Shown one piece after another: positions 1-6,242 of a stretch of DNA of 9,743 bases. The position numbers and the translations under genes are program-made. Each line of letters opens with the position of its first letter. Within the stretch, counting starts at the first letter, position 1. Location of the stretch: contig CALKYG010000130.1 in the NCBI GenBank assembly GCA_938003575.1, positions 1-9,743 of the forward strand, given 5' to 3'. The DNA is from an uncultured Alphaproteobacteria bacterium. Lineage in GTDB: Bacteria > Pseudomonadota > Alphaproteobacteria > Caulobacterales > Parvularculaceae. The notes below the pieces were generated by a model. It was not told the origin of the DNA. It ran no database searches and saw only the letters and a list, made by a program, of their open reading frames with translations.

Positions 1-516
1 GACGATCCGCGCATCGGGGTCCGTATCGACCTGCTCGGATGCGAGCACGCGCCCGGCGACCAGCGCAGCGAGCGTTTCGCTCGCCTTTTCAAACCCGTTC
101 TCGTCCCGCTCCGGCGCATCGACGCCCCACAGCCTTATGCGCGTTGAAACGCCTTCGAGATAAAGCGTGTCGCCGTCGACGACCCGCGCCGCCTCCGCGA
201 TCACATGACCGCGCGGCGCCGGCGCCCTCGCCTCCGCCGAAGCGGGTACGGCCCCGATCGCTTCATGCCGGGACTGCGGCTCGGGTTGGGACCGGGGATG
301 GGGCGGCGCCGACATCGTTAATTGCGGCGGCGAAAGCGCCAGGCCCTCCCCCCCGACAACGGGCGCGCCGACCCACAAGGCGGCAACCGCGCCGCCGAAC
401 GCCATCGCCGCAAAGGCGATCTTCCACTCGCCGAAAGTCAGCATGGACCGGCCCCGGCCGGCGAAAACGCGCCGGGCGGGCTTGAACACATAGGGTTTTG
501 CGCCGCCGATTCTCAT
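1..516 (-). CDS. Membrane-anchored staphylococcal nuclease-like (thermonuclease family) protein, C-terminus cut off by window edge
   Basis: The minus-strand frame is open from an ATG at 516 to the left edge, giving 172 visible residues and no stop. Residues 33-50 form a hydrophobic segment (IAFAAMAFGGAVAALWVG), which suggests a single N-terminal membrane anchor. A Pro/Ala/Ser-rich linker follows (about 61-105), and then the start of an SNase domain with VDGDTLYLEG (113-122) and RIRLWGVDAPERDENG (126-141). These carry the family's calcium-binding aspartates and the Arg and Glu of the active site (D-G-D, R, D, E). Members cleave DNA/RNA phosphodiesters, and here the domain would probably lie on the outer face of the inner membrane. 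An alternative start is the ATG at 444 (residue 25). Neither start has a good ribosome binding site, so the N-terminus is uncertain. The gene diverges from hutD across about 100 bp. The remaining catalytic residues lie beyond the window, so activity cannot be judged. Confidence 0.8.
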   Translation of the reverse strand, partial: MRIGGAKPYVFKPARRVFAGRGRSMLTFGEWKIAFAAMAFGGAVAALWVGAPVVGGEGLALSPPQLTMSAPPHPRSQPEPQSRHEAIGAVPASAEARAPAPRGHVIAEAARVVDGDTLYLEGVSTRIRLWGVDAPERDENGFEKASETLAALVAGRVLASEQVDTDPDARIV

Positions 517-618
517 GGGGTCAGCGTCGCGCCGTCCGGCTAATTTTGATTTCCCGCGGAAGGTGGCATTGTCGCATTCGCGGCAAGATTCAACACTCCT
601 CCGTCGGGGGCGCGGCTT

Positions 619-1143
619 ATGCGGAAGATCATGATCGGCGACCTGCCGCCCGCACCATGGAGGAACGGCGGCGGGGTCACGCGCGAGATCGCTCTTTCCA
701 CGGATGAACGGGGGATGATCTGGCGTCTTTCCGTCGCCGACGTCGACGCTGACGGACCGTTTTCGCTGTTTCCTGGCATGATGCGCGTCCTGACAGTCAT
801 CGAGGGCGCGGGCCTTATGCTCGACTGTCCCGGCGGCGTCATCAGCGCCCCGCCCGCGAGGCCCGTCCGGTTTCCGGGCGGCGTTTCAGTCCGCTGCCGG
901 CTCGCCGGCGGGCCGGTCCGCGATTTCAATCTCATCTACGATCCCGCCCGCGCGGCGATGGACGTCATCCGTCTCGAAGGGGGCGCGTATGACATCGCCG
1001 GCGTCGGCGTTCTTCCGCTGCGGGGCGATGTCGAGATCGGAGGGTTCGGCAGGGCCGCGCCGGGGTCATTCGTGCTGTTCGAAACGAACGACGCGCAGCG
1101 CCTCTCCGTTGACGGCGCGGCGCTCGCGGTCTCCCGCGCCTAG
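619..1143 (+). CDS. hutD: HutD/Ves family cupin protein
   Basis: This 174-residue protein has the family signature near the N-terminus: APWRNGGGVTREIAL at residues 12-26. The rest reads as the bicupin beta-sandwich typical of HutD (for example FPGMMRVLTVIEGAGLML, then FNLIYDPARAAMDVIRL). HutD proteins are encoded with histidine-utilisation genes. Their exact role is unsettled; a governor of hut expression or small-ligand binding has been proposed. The start at 619 puts the WRNGGG motif at the usual distance from the N-terminus. An internal Met at 631 has a better upstream purine stretch (GGAAG) and is a possible alternative. The gene converges on hutF and overlaps it by 4 bp at the stop codons, so it is not in the same operon as hutGF. 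Confidence 0.88.
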   Translation: MRKIMIGDLPPAPWRNGGGVTREIALSTDERGMIWRLSVADVDADGPFSLFPGMMRVLTVIEGAGLMLDCPGGVISAPPARPVRFPGGVSVRCRLAGGPVRDFNLIYDPARAAMDVIRLEGGAYDIAGVGVLPLRGDVEIGGFGRAAPGSFVLFETNDAQRLSVDGAALAVSRA

Positions 1144-1150
1144 GCGCGGG
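1133..1150. terminator. Perfect 18-bp palindrome over the overlapping hutD and hutF stop codons; possible bidirectional terminator
   Basis: The sequence CCCGCGCCTAGGCGCGGG is its own reverse complement. Its central CTAG supplies TAG stop codons to both converging genes (hutD 1141-1143, hutF 1142-1140). As RNA it would fold on either strand into a 7-bp GC stem with a CUAG loop. No T-run follows on either side, so it is not a textbook intrinsic terminator. A transcription-pausing or RNA 3'-end-protecting hairpin is an inference from its position. Confidence 0.45.
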
Positions 1151-2498
1151 CCTTCAGCGCCGCAATCGCCTTTGCGTATCGCGCGGCGATCGCCTCGCGC
1201 GCGCCATGCCGCCCCGCGCTGACGACCTGTCGGCCGGCCGACCACACATCCGTCACGACGCTGTCGTCCGCTGCAAAACATAACCCGTCGAGGAGGCGAT
1301 TTTCGTCGAGCGCGCACAAGGCGGGCGATGATGCGTCAACAGCGACAAGGTCGGCGAGCAACCCCTCTTCTATCGCGCCGGCCTCGCGGCCGAGCGCCCT
1401 TGCCCCGCCCCCTGCCGCGCCGAGATAGATCGTCTCGCCGACGCCCGCACCCTCGGCCGCGAGCACGTTGCGAGAAAGGTCACGCAGGCGCTGCGAATAT
1501 TCCAGCATGCGCAATTCCTCCGTCAGCGAAATGCGCACATTGCTGTCGGAGCCGACGCCGAATGAGCCGCCCGCAGAAAGATAGACGGCGCCGTTGAAAA
1601 CGCCGTCGCCGAGATTGGCTTCCGTGATCGGGCAAAGGCCGGCGACGGCGCCGCTTTTCGCGAGCGCGTGCGTTTCTTCATCGGTCATGTGCGTCGCGTG
1701 AACGGCGCACCACCGCTCATCGACGCCGCAATTTGAAAGCAGCCATTCGACCGGGCGCGCGCCGAGCCACGCTTTCACATCGTCAACCTCCTTTGGCTGT
1801 TCGGCGACATGGATGTGAACGGGGCCCGCCGCATGCGCGCTGAGAACCTCCTCAAGGACGGCGGGCGACGTCGCGCGCAGCGAATGAGGCGCGATCCCGA
1901 TGCGCGCATCTGACGTCGGCAGGTTTCGCGCCGCGGCGTCAACGAGCCTGTTGAAGCGGTCGACGTCATTTCCGAACCGCGCCTGCCCGCCGGCGAGCGG
2001 TTTTTCTCCGGCGCCGCCATAGACATAGAGAACCGGCAAATGCGTAAGGCCGATTCCGGCCGAGGCCGCCGCGGCGAAAATGCGCTGCGACAGCTCATCG
2101 GGCGCCGCATAGGCGGTCCCGTCTTTCTGGTGATGCAGGTAATGGAATTCACCGACGGCGGCGTAGCCGGCCTCCAGCATCTCCATGAAGGTCAGCGCAG
2201 CGATCGCCTCGACTTCCTCGGGCTCTATCGTCTGCGCGAAACGGTACATGAGATCGCGCCAGGTCCAGAAGGACTCACGCCCGGCCGAGCGGTGTTCCGT
2301 CATGCCGGCCATGGCGCGCTGGAACGAATGGCTGTGGAGATTGGAAAGAGCCGGCAGCAGGGTATCGACACGGCATGCGCCCGGAGGCGCGGCGGCGCCG
2401 GCTGCTATCGTCGCAATGCGTCCCCTGTCTATCGCGACCGCAACGTCATGCGCCCAACCGGAAGGCAAGCGGGCGCGTCGCGCGAAGATCGCCGTCAT
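1140..2498 (-). CDS. hutF: Formimidoylglutamate deiminase
   Basis: This 452-residue amidohydrolase-superfamily enzyme converts N-formimidoyl-L-glutamate and water to N-formyl-L-glutamate and ammonia in the cytosol, the fourth step of the five-step histidine degradation route. Visible metal and active-site elements are LSNLHSHSFQRAM (His55, His57), GIAPHSLR (His205), VHIHVAEQ (His230, Glu233), CAVHATHMTDEE (His267) and FGVGSDSNVRI (Asp318). This arrangement and the HSHSFQRAMAG signature are typical of HutF and distinguish it from guanine deaminase and chlorohydrolases. Length is normal for the family. The start is well supported: GGAGG lies at 2510-2506, seven bases before the ATG, inside the end of hutG, and the ATGA overlap implies translational coupling. 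The product feeds directly into HutG. Confidence 0.93.
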   Translation of the reverse strand: MTAIFARRARLPSGWAHDVAVAIDRGRIATIAAGAAAPPGACRVDTLLPALSNLHSHSFQRAMAGMTEHRSAGRESFWTWRDLMYRFAQTIEPEEVEAIAALTFMEMLEAGYAAVGEFHYLHHQKDGTAYAAPDELSQRIFAAAASAGIGLTHLPVLYVYGGAGEKPLAGGQARFGNDVDRFNRLVDAAARNLPTSDARIGIAPHSLRATSPAVLEEVLSAHAAGPVHIHVAEQPKEVDDVKAWLGARPVEWLLSNCGVDERWCAVHATHMTDEETHALAKSGAVAGLCPITEANLGDGVFNGAVYLSAGGSFGVGSDSNVRISLTEELRMLEYSQRLRDLSRNVLAAEGAGVGETIYLGAAGGGARALGREAGAIEEGLLADLVAVDASSPALCALDENRLLDGLCFAADDSVVTDVWSAGRQVVSAGRHGAREAIAARYAKAIAALKARA

Positions 2499-3301
2499 CC
2501 TTTCACCTCCAGCGCGAGCGCGGCGAGGCTCTCCAGAATCTCGCGGAGAACCGCCCTCAGCTTTTCCGCTTTCGCCTCATCATATTCGAACGGCGGAGAT
2601 TCGGTCCGGAGATAGCGCGCCTGCGACAGCTCCATCTGGATCGCATGAACGCCTGACATCGGACGTCCGTAACGCCGCGTCGTCCAGCCGCCCTTGAAAC
2701 GGCCGTTGACGACGTGAGCGTATCCGGACCGGGCGGCGATGCAGGCGGCGGCGTTTTCGATGCGGGCGTCGCATGTCGCGCCGTTATTCGTGCCGATGTT
2801 GAGGTCGGGCAACGCGCCGTCGAACAGATGCGGGATCCGTGAGCGGATCGAATGGCAATCATAAAGCAAGGCGACGCCGTGAATCGCCTTCACGCGCGCG
2901 ATCTCTGCGGCGAGCGCCGCATGGTAAACAGAGTGATAGGCGATGCGCCGGCGCGTGACTTCTTCTGCGTCCGGCTCATCGCGCCAGATCGGTTCGCCGT
3001 CGAAATTCGTCGCCGGAACGAGGCCCGTAGTGTTCAGCCCCGGGTACAGCGACGCACCCGAAGGATCGCGGTTCGCGTCGATGACATAGCGATGGAAATT
3101 CGCCCGCACGATTGTCGCGCCCGGCAGCAATCCGTCATAAAGCCGGTCGACATGCCAGTCGGCGTCGCGCAGCGTGCGCCCCTCGTCGTTGAGCCGGCGC
3201 AGGATTTCATCCGGGACGCCGGTTCCCGCATGGGGCATGCCGAGAATGACGGGACCTTCCCCGCGCGTCGTTTCAACCGGACTGATCTCGCACCTTGACA
3301 C
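2495..3301 (-). CDS. hutG: N-formylglutamate deformylase (N-formylglutamate amidohydrolase)
   Basis: This 268-residue protein hydrolyses N-formyl-L-glutamate to glutamate and formate, the last step after HutF. Family landmarks are VILGMPHAGTGVP (His24), DADWHVDRLYDG (His50), YVIDANRDPSG (74-82), LLYDCHSIRSRIP (Asp148, His150) and FKGGWTTRRYG (202-212), including probable zinc ligands and substrate-binding arginines. The start is a GTG at 3301 preceded by AGAGG with a short 4-base spacer. An ATG two bases upstream is in another frame and is not used. The gene overlaps hutF by ATGA. hutH, hutU and hutI are absent from this window, so the earlier steps must be encoded elsewhere if the pathway is complete. 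Confidence 0.92.
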   Translation of the reverse strand: MSRCEISPVETTRGEGPVILGMPHAGTGVPDEILRRLNDEGRTLRDADWHVDRLYDGLLPGATIVRANFHRYVIDANRDPSGASLYPGLNTTGLVPATNFDGEPIWRDEPDAEEVTRRRIAYHSVYHAALAAEIARVKAIHGVALLYDCHSIRSRIPHLFDGALPDLNIGTNNGATCDARIENAAACIAARSGYAHVVNGRFKGGWTTRRYGRPMSGVHAIQMELSQARYLRTESPPFEYDEAKAEKLRAVLREILESLAALALEVKG

Positions 3302-3379
3302 ATCGCCTCTCGCGCATCGCCTGTCGCCCCTTGCAAGAGACCATGATTGGCCGACCCGGAAAAGCGCCGACGGGCGATT

Positions 3380-3394
3380 TAACCTGTCGTTAAA
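3380..3394. promoter_or_regulatory. Candidate CtrA-type binding site (TTAA-N7-TTAA)
   Basis: TTAACCTGTCGTTAA matches exactly the full-length recognition pattern known for the alphaproteobacterial response regulator CtrA. The same bases form a 6-5-6 inverted repeat (TTTAAC, CTGTC, GTTAAA at 3379-3395). It lies 78 bp upstream of the hutG start and about 150 bp upstream of the ligase ATG, in an otherwise GC-rich region. It could serve either gene. Binding is inferred from the pattern only. Confidence 0.5.
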
Positions 3395-3531
3395 CGCGCT
3401 CCGGCCGGTCGAAAGCGATGGAAAGCCCGCTTCCGCTCATAGCCTAATAAGACTTTTATGATTAGTGAGTTCCGTTGCTGGCGGATATTCGGGGCGGCGC
3501 CTCAACGCGGTCGAATGCGCCCGTCGAAACT

Positions 3532-3537
3532 GGAGAG
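3532..3537 (+). promoter_or_regulatory. Ribosome binding site fixing the ligase start
   Basis: GGAGAG sits six bases before the ATG at 3544. This supports that ATG over the in-frame TTG at 3475, which would add 23 residues unlike the adenylation family N-terminus. Confidence 0.75.
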
Positions 3538-3543
3538 CATTGG

Positions 3544-5082
3544 ATGCGCCTCGAGGACTTGCTGCGCCGGTCGTCGGCCGGGAATGGCGACGCGCCGGCC
3601 GCCTTCGAACCGTCCGGCGCCCGCATCAGCCATCGCGGCCTCGATGATTATTCCGACGCGATCGCCGCGCAGTTGACGGCGGCTGGGGTAAGGCCGGGCG
3701 ACCGGGTCGGCATGTGCATGCCGAAATCGATCGCCGCCCTGTCATCGGTCTTCGGCGTCATGAAGGCGGGCGGCGCCTATGTGCCGGTTGACTATTCGGC
3801 GCCGGCGGCGCGCAACGGATTCATATTCTCCGATTGCGAAGCGTCGGCCGTGATCGCCGATCAGGCGCTTGCAGGCGGGCTGGCCGCCAATCTCATCCGC
3901 GGCGCCGGCGATTGGCGCGTTGAGCCGCTGGCCGGCCCCTCAAATCATTCTGACGGGACCGTCCTCCTGTCGCCGCAAGCCGGGCGAAAAGACGCGGCGC
4001 CCGCAAGCCTCGATCCGTCGCTCGCTTACATCCTTTACACGTCAGGCTCGACCGGCAAGCCGAAAGGCGTGATGCACAGCCATCAGACAGCCTTCGCCTT
4101 TATCGACTGGTGTTCCGCCGAACTGGCGCCTTCGTCCGGCGACGTTTTCAGTTCGCACGCCCCGTTTCATTTCGATCTCTCGATCCTCGATATCTACACG
4201 CCGATCAAGCATGGCGGCGCAATCGTGCTGATCGACGCGGTCGCCGGAAAGCAGCCGGATGTCATCGCCAGGGCGATCGAGGAATTCGGCATATCGGTCT
4301 GGTATTCCACGCCGTCGATCCTGCGCATGCTGGTGGACGCCGGCGTTGTCGACCGAACGCGCTTTCGCCGTCTGCGGATCGCCATCGCCGCCGGCGAAGT
4401 CTACCCGCCCAAGCAGCTGGCGCGGCTCATTCGCGCGCTGCCGGGAACGGCGATCTACAATCTTTACGGCCCGACCGAAACGAACGTATGCACCTATTTC
4501 AGGGCGCCCGAGGACTTCAATGAAGAAAGCGGCGCCCTGCCGATCGGCTTTCCCTGCTCGGGCGACACCGCGCTCATCGCCGATGACAGCGGCGATCCTG
4601 TTCCCGACGGCGAGGAAGGCGAACTTCTGATCGCCGGGGGATCCGTCATGCTCGGCTATTGGAACCTGCCCGAACGCAACGCCGCAGCATTCCTGAAAAA
4701 GTCCGGCCGCGACTGGTACCGCACCGGCGACATCGTCCGCCGGCGCGCAGACGGCGCGCTTTTGTTCATTGGCCGCCGCGACCGCATGGTGAAGCGCCGG
4801 GGATATCGCATTGAGCTTGGAGAGATCGAAGCCGCGCTGAACCGGCATCCCTCGGTCGCGGAGGCGGCCGCGATTGCGCAGCCCGGCGCCAATGATGAAA
4901 CAGTCATTCGCGCTTTCGTCGCCTGGTCGAGCCAGGAAAAGCCGTCGATCATCCAGATGAAAAAACACTGCTCGCAGAATCTGCCGCTTTATATGACGCC
5001 CGATCAGTTCGTGTTCCTTGACGCCTTGCCGAAGACGTCGACGGACAAGATCGACTATCAATCCTTGAAGGGACTCTCCTGA
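3544..5082 (+). CDS. Stand-alone adenylation enzyme, predicted L-proline:carrier-protein ligase (PltF-like)
   Basis: This 512-residue ANL-superfamily enzyme would use ATP to activate a carboxylic acid and load it on a carrier thiol. Core motifs in order are ILYTSGSTGKPKGV (163-176), FHFDLSILDIY (208-218), NLYGPTETN (306-314), YRTGDIV (392-398), RDRMVKRRGYRIELGEIEAAL (412-431) and PKTSTDKIDY (496-505) with catalytic Lys502. Aligning by hand to the PheA pocket gives D211, L212, L215, Y254, I281, A283, L307, V315, C316, K502, i.e. DLLYIALVCK. The proline code I recall for PltF is DLLYLALVCK, so L-proline is the most likely substrate. Length fits both DltA and PltF, and no condensation or carrier domain is fused. 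The stop overlaps the next start as TGATG, coupling it to the dehydrogenase. A plain acyl-CoA ligase is less likely given the pocket, the neighbours and the distant carrier gene. Confidence 0.85.
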   Translation: MRLEDLLRRSSAGNGDAPAAFEPSGARISHRGLDDYSDAIAAQLTAAGVRPGDRVGMCMPKSIAALSSVFGVMKAGGAYVPVDYSAPAARNGFIFSDCEASAVIADQALAGGLAANLIRGAGDWRVEPLAGPSNHSDGTVLLSPQAGRKDAAPASLDPSLAYILYTSGSTGKPKGVMHSHQTAFAFIDWCSAELAPSSGDVFSSHAPFHFDLSILDIYTPIKHGGAIVLIDAVAGKQPDVIARAIEEFGISVWYSTPSILRMLVDAGVVDRTRFRRLRIAIAAGEVYPPKQLARLIRALPGTAIYNLYGPTETNVCTYFRAPEDFNEESGALPIGFPCSGDTALIADDSGDPVPDGEEGELLIAGGSVMLGYWNLPERNAAAFLKKSGRDWYRTGDIVRRRADGALLFIGRRDRMVKRRGYRIELGEIEAALNRHPSVAEAAAIAQPGANDETVIRAFVAWSSQEKPSIIQMKKHCSQNLPLYMTPDQFVFLDALPKTSTDKIDYQSLKGLS

Positions 5083-6242
5083 TGGACTTCTCGCTGACCG
5101 AACAACAGCGCGTTCTGAAAGAACAGATCAGGCGTTTCGCTGAAAAGGAGCTCAGCCCGGGCGCAGCCGAACGCGACGAAGCGCATGAGTTTTCGCGCGA
5201 GCTCTGGCGCAAGTGCGGCGCGATGGGGCTGCAAGGCCTGCCGGTCGACCCGGCGTTCGGCGGTTCCGGCGCCGATGCGCTGACCACCGCCATCGGCCTG
5301 GAGGCGCTGGGCCGCGGATGCGAGGATGGCGGCCTTGCGTTCGCGGTCTGCGCGCACCTTCTCGCCTGCGTCGTTCCAATCTGGAAACACGGCGACAGCC
5401 AACTCAAGTCACGCTATCTCCCCGGCCTTTGCGACGGCTCCCTTGTCGCCGTGAACGCGATGACGGAGCCGGGAGGCGGCTCGGACGCATTCACCATGAA
5501 GACCCGCGCTGTCGCCGACGGCGATCATTACATCATCAACGGCGCCAAGATATTCAGTTCAAACGGACCGGTCGCGGACGTCGCCGTCGTCTATGCGGCG
5601 ACGGCGCCTGAAAAAGGCTTCATGGGCGGCATCACGGCTTTTCTCGTCGACGCCGGCGTCCCGGGGTTCAAGCGCGGACAGACCTTCAAGAAAATGGGGC
5701 TTCGCACCTGCCCGATCGGCGAACTTGTCTTTGAGGATGTCCGCGTGCCGAAGGCGCAGGTCCTCGGCGGCGTCGGCGGCGGCGGGCCGATCTTTTCGCA
5801 GTCGATGGAGTGGGAGCGGATCTGTCTCGTCGCCGCGCATGTCGGCGCGATGGAGCGCCTGTTGGACCTCGCGGTCGATTACGCGCGCACGCGAACCTCA
5901 TTCGGCAAGAAGATCGGCCATTATCAGGCGGTTTCGCACAAGATCGCCGACATGAAGGTAAGGCTCGAGGCGAGCCGCCTCCTTGTCTATCGTGCGGCGT
6001 CGATGCTCGACGAACGCCAGAGCGTCAGCCTCGACGCATCGGTGACAAAGCTTTTCGTGAGTGAGGCGCTCGTGCAGTCGGCGCTCGACACGGTGCAGGT
6101 TCTCGGCGGTTACGGCTTCATGTCGGAATACGGCGTCGAACGCACCTTGCGCGACGCCGTCGCCGGCACGATTTATTCCGGCACCTCCGAGATGCAGCGC
6201 AATATCATTGCGAAGTGGCTTGGTCTGTCGTCGGCGGGTTGA
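5082..6242 (+). CDS. Flavin-dependent acyl-CoA-dehydrogenase-family protein, predicted prolyl-S-carrier oxidase (PltE-like)
   Basis: This 386-residue protein has the full acyl-CoA dehydrogenase fold: helical N-terminus (1-120), beta domain from NAMTEPGGGSDAFTMKTRA (125-143), and C-terminal helical domain with YARTRTSFGKKIGHYQAVSHKIADMKVRLE (267-296) and LGGYGFMSEYGVERTLRDA (341-359). The usual base of medium-chain enzymes (the Glu of YEGTSQ) is Ser366 in YSGTSE. A glutamate instead lies in SMEWERICL (Glu245), the position used by isovaleryl-CoA dehydrogenase and by the PltE/RedW group. The region KKMGLRTCPIGELVFEDVRVP also resembles PltE as I remember it. I infer oxidation of carrier-bound proline to pyrrole-2-carboxyl using FAD. 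GAAGGG eight bases before the ATG and the TGATG junction couple it to the ligase. Its last 38 bp overlap the convergent MBOAT gene. Ordinary fatty-acid beta-oxidation is the alternative. Confidence 0.85.
   Translation: MDFSLTEQQRVLKEQIRRFAEKELSPGAAERDEAHEFSRELWRKCGAMGLQGLPVDPAFGGSGADALTTAIGLEALGRGCEDGGLAFAVCAHLLACVVPIWKHGDSQLKSRYLPGLCDGSLVAVNAMTEPGGGSDAFTMKTRAVADGDHYIINGAKIFSSNGPVADVAVVYAATAPEKGFMGGITAFLVDAGVPGFKRGQTFKKMGLRTCPIGELVFEDVRVPKAQVLGGVGGGGPIFSQSMEWERICLVAAHVGAMERLLDLAVDYARTRTSFGKKIGHYQAVSHKIADMKVRLEASRLLVYRAASMLDERQSVSLDASVTKLFVSEALVQSALDTVQVLGGYGFMSEYGVERTLRDAVAGTIYSGTSEMQRNIIAKWLGLSSAG
6205..6242. other. Convergent 38-bp coding overlap of dehydrogenase and MBOAT-SGNH genes
   Basis: The plus-strand dehydrogenase stop (6240-6242) lies inside the C-terminal codons of the minus-strand MBOAT gene, whose stop is at 6207-6205. 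Both reading frames are real genes, so the two mRNAs are complementary at their 3' ends. I see no terminator hairpin here, so transcripts may run further into each other. Confidence 0.9.

Larger units (their letters stand above)
3302..3543. promoter_or_regulatory. Divergent intergenic region between hutG and the ligase gene
   Basis: This 242-bp non-coding stretch separates the two divergent units and must hold both promoters. It contains a perfect TTAA-N7-TTAA box (3380-3394). It also contains an AT-rich patch at 3444-3465 with inverted repeat CTAAT-N12-ATTAG, and this patch includes a TATGAT (3457-3462) that could be a plus-strand -10. I see no convincing -35 at the right distance, so the promoter itself is unproven. 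A TTG-initiated reading of the ligase frame from 3475 is possible but has no ribosome binding site. Confidence 0.5.

Noticed and set aside
39..485. A 148-residue plus-strand open frame at the left end
   Set aside because: It is almost entirely Arg, Pro, Ala and Ser, and it lies opposite the nuclease gene, whose SNase motifs are clear.
3475..3543. TTG start adding 23 residues to the ligase
   Set aside because: The ATG at 3544 has GGAGAG at ideal spacing, and the extra residues do not resemble an adenylation N-terminus.
4042..5061. A 339-residue minus-strand open frame antisense to the ligase
   Set aside because: The plus strand carries all adenylation motifs in order; the antisense frame has low-complexity Arg/Ala/Gly composition and no recognisable domain, as expected for a shadow in GC-rich DNA.
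3544..5082. D-alanine ligase (DltA) as the identity of the adenylation enzyme
   Set aside because: Length and context fit, but the pocket matches the proline code of PltF-type enzymes as I recall it, and the coupled PltE-like oxidase has no place in D-alanylation.
5082..6242. Fatty-acid beta-oxidation acyl-CoA dehydrogenase
   Set aside because: The MCAD-type catalytic Glu is replaced by Ser, the base lies in the PltE/IVD position, and no beta-oxidation genes are nearby.
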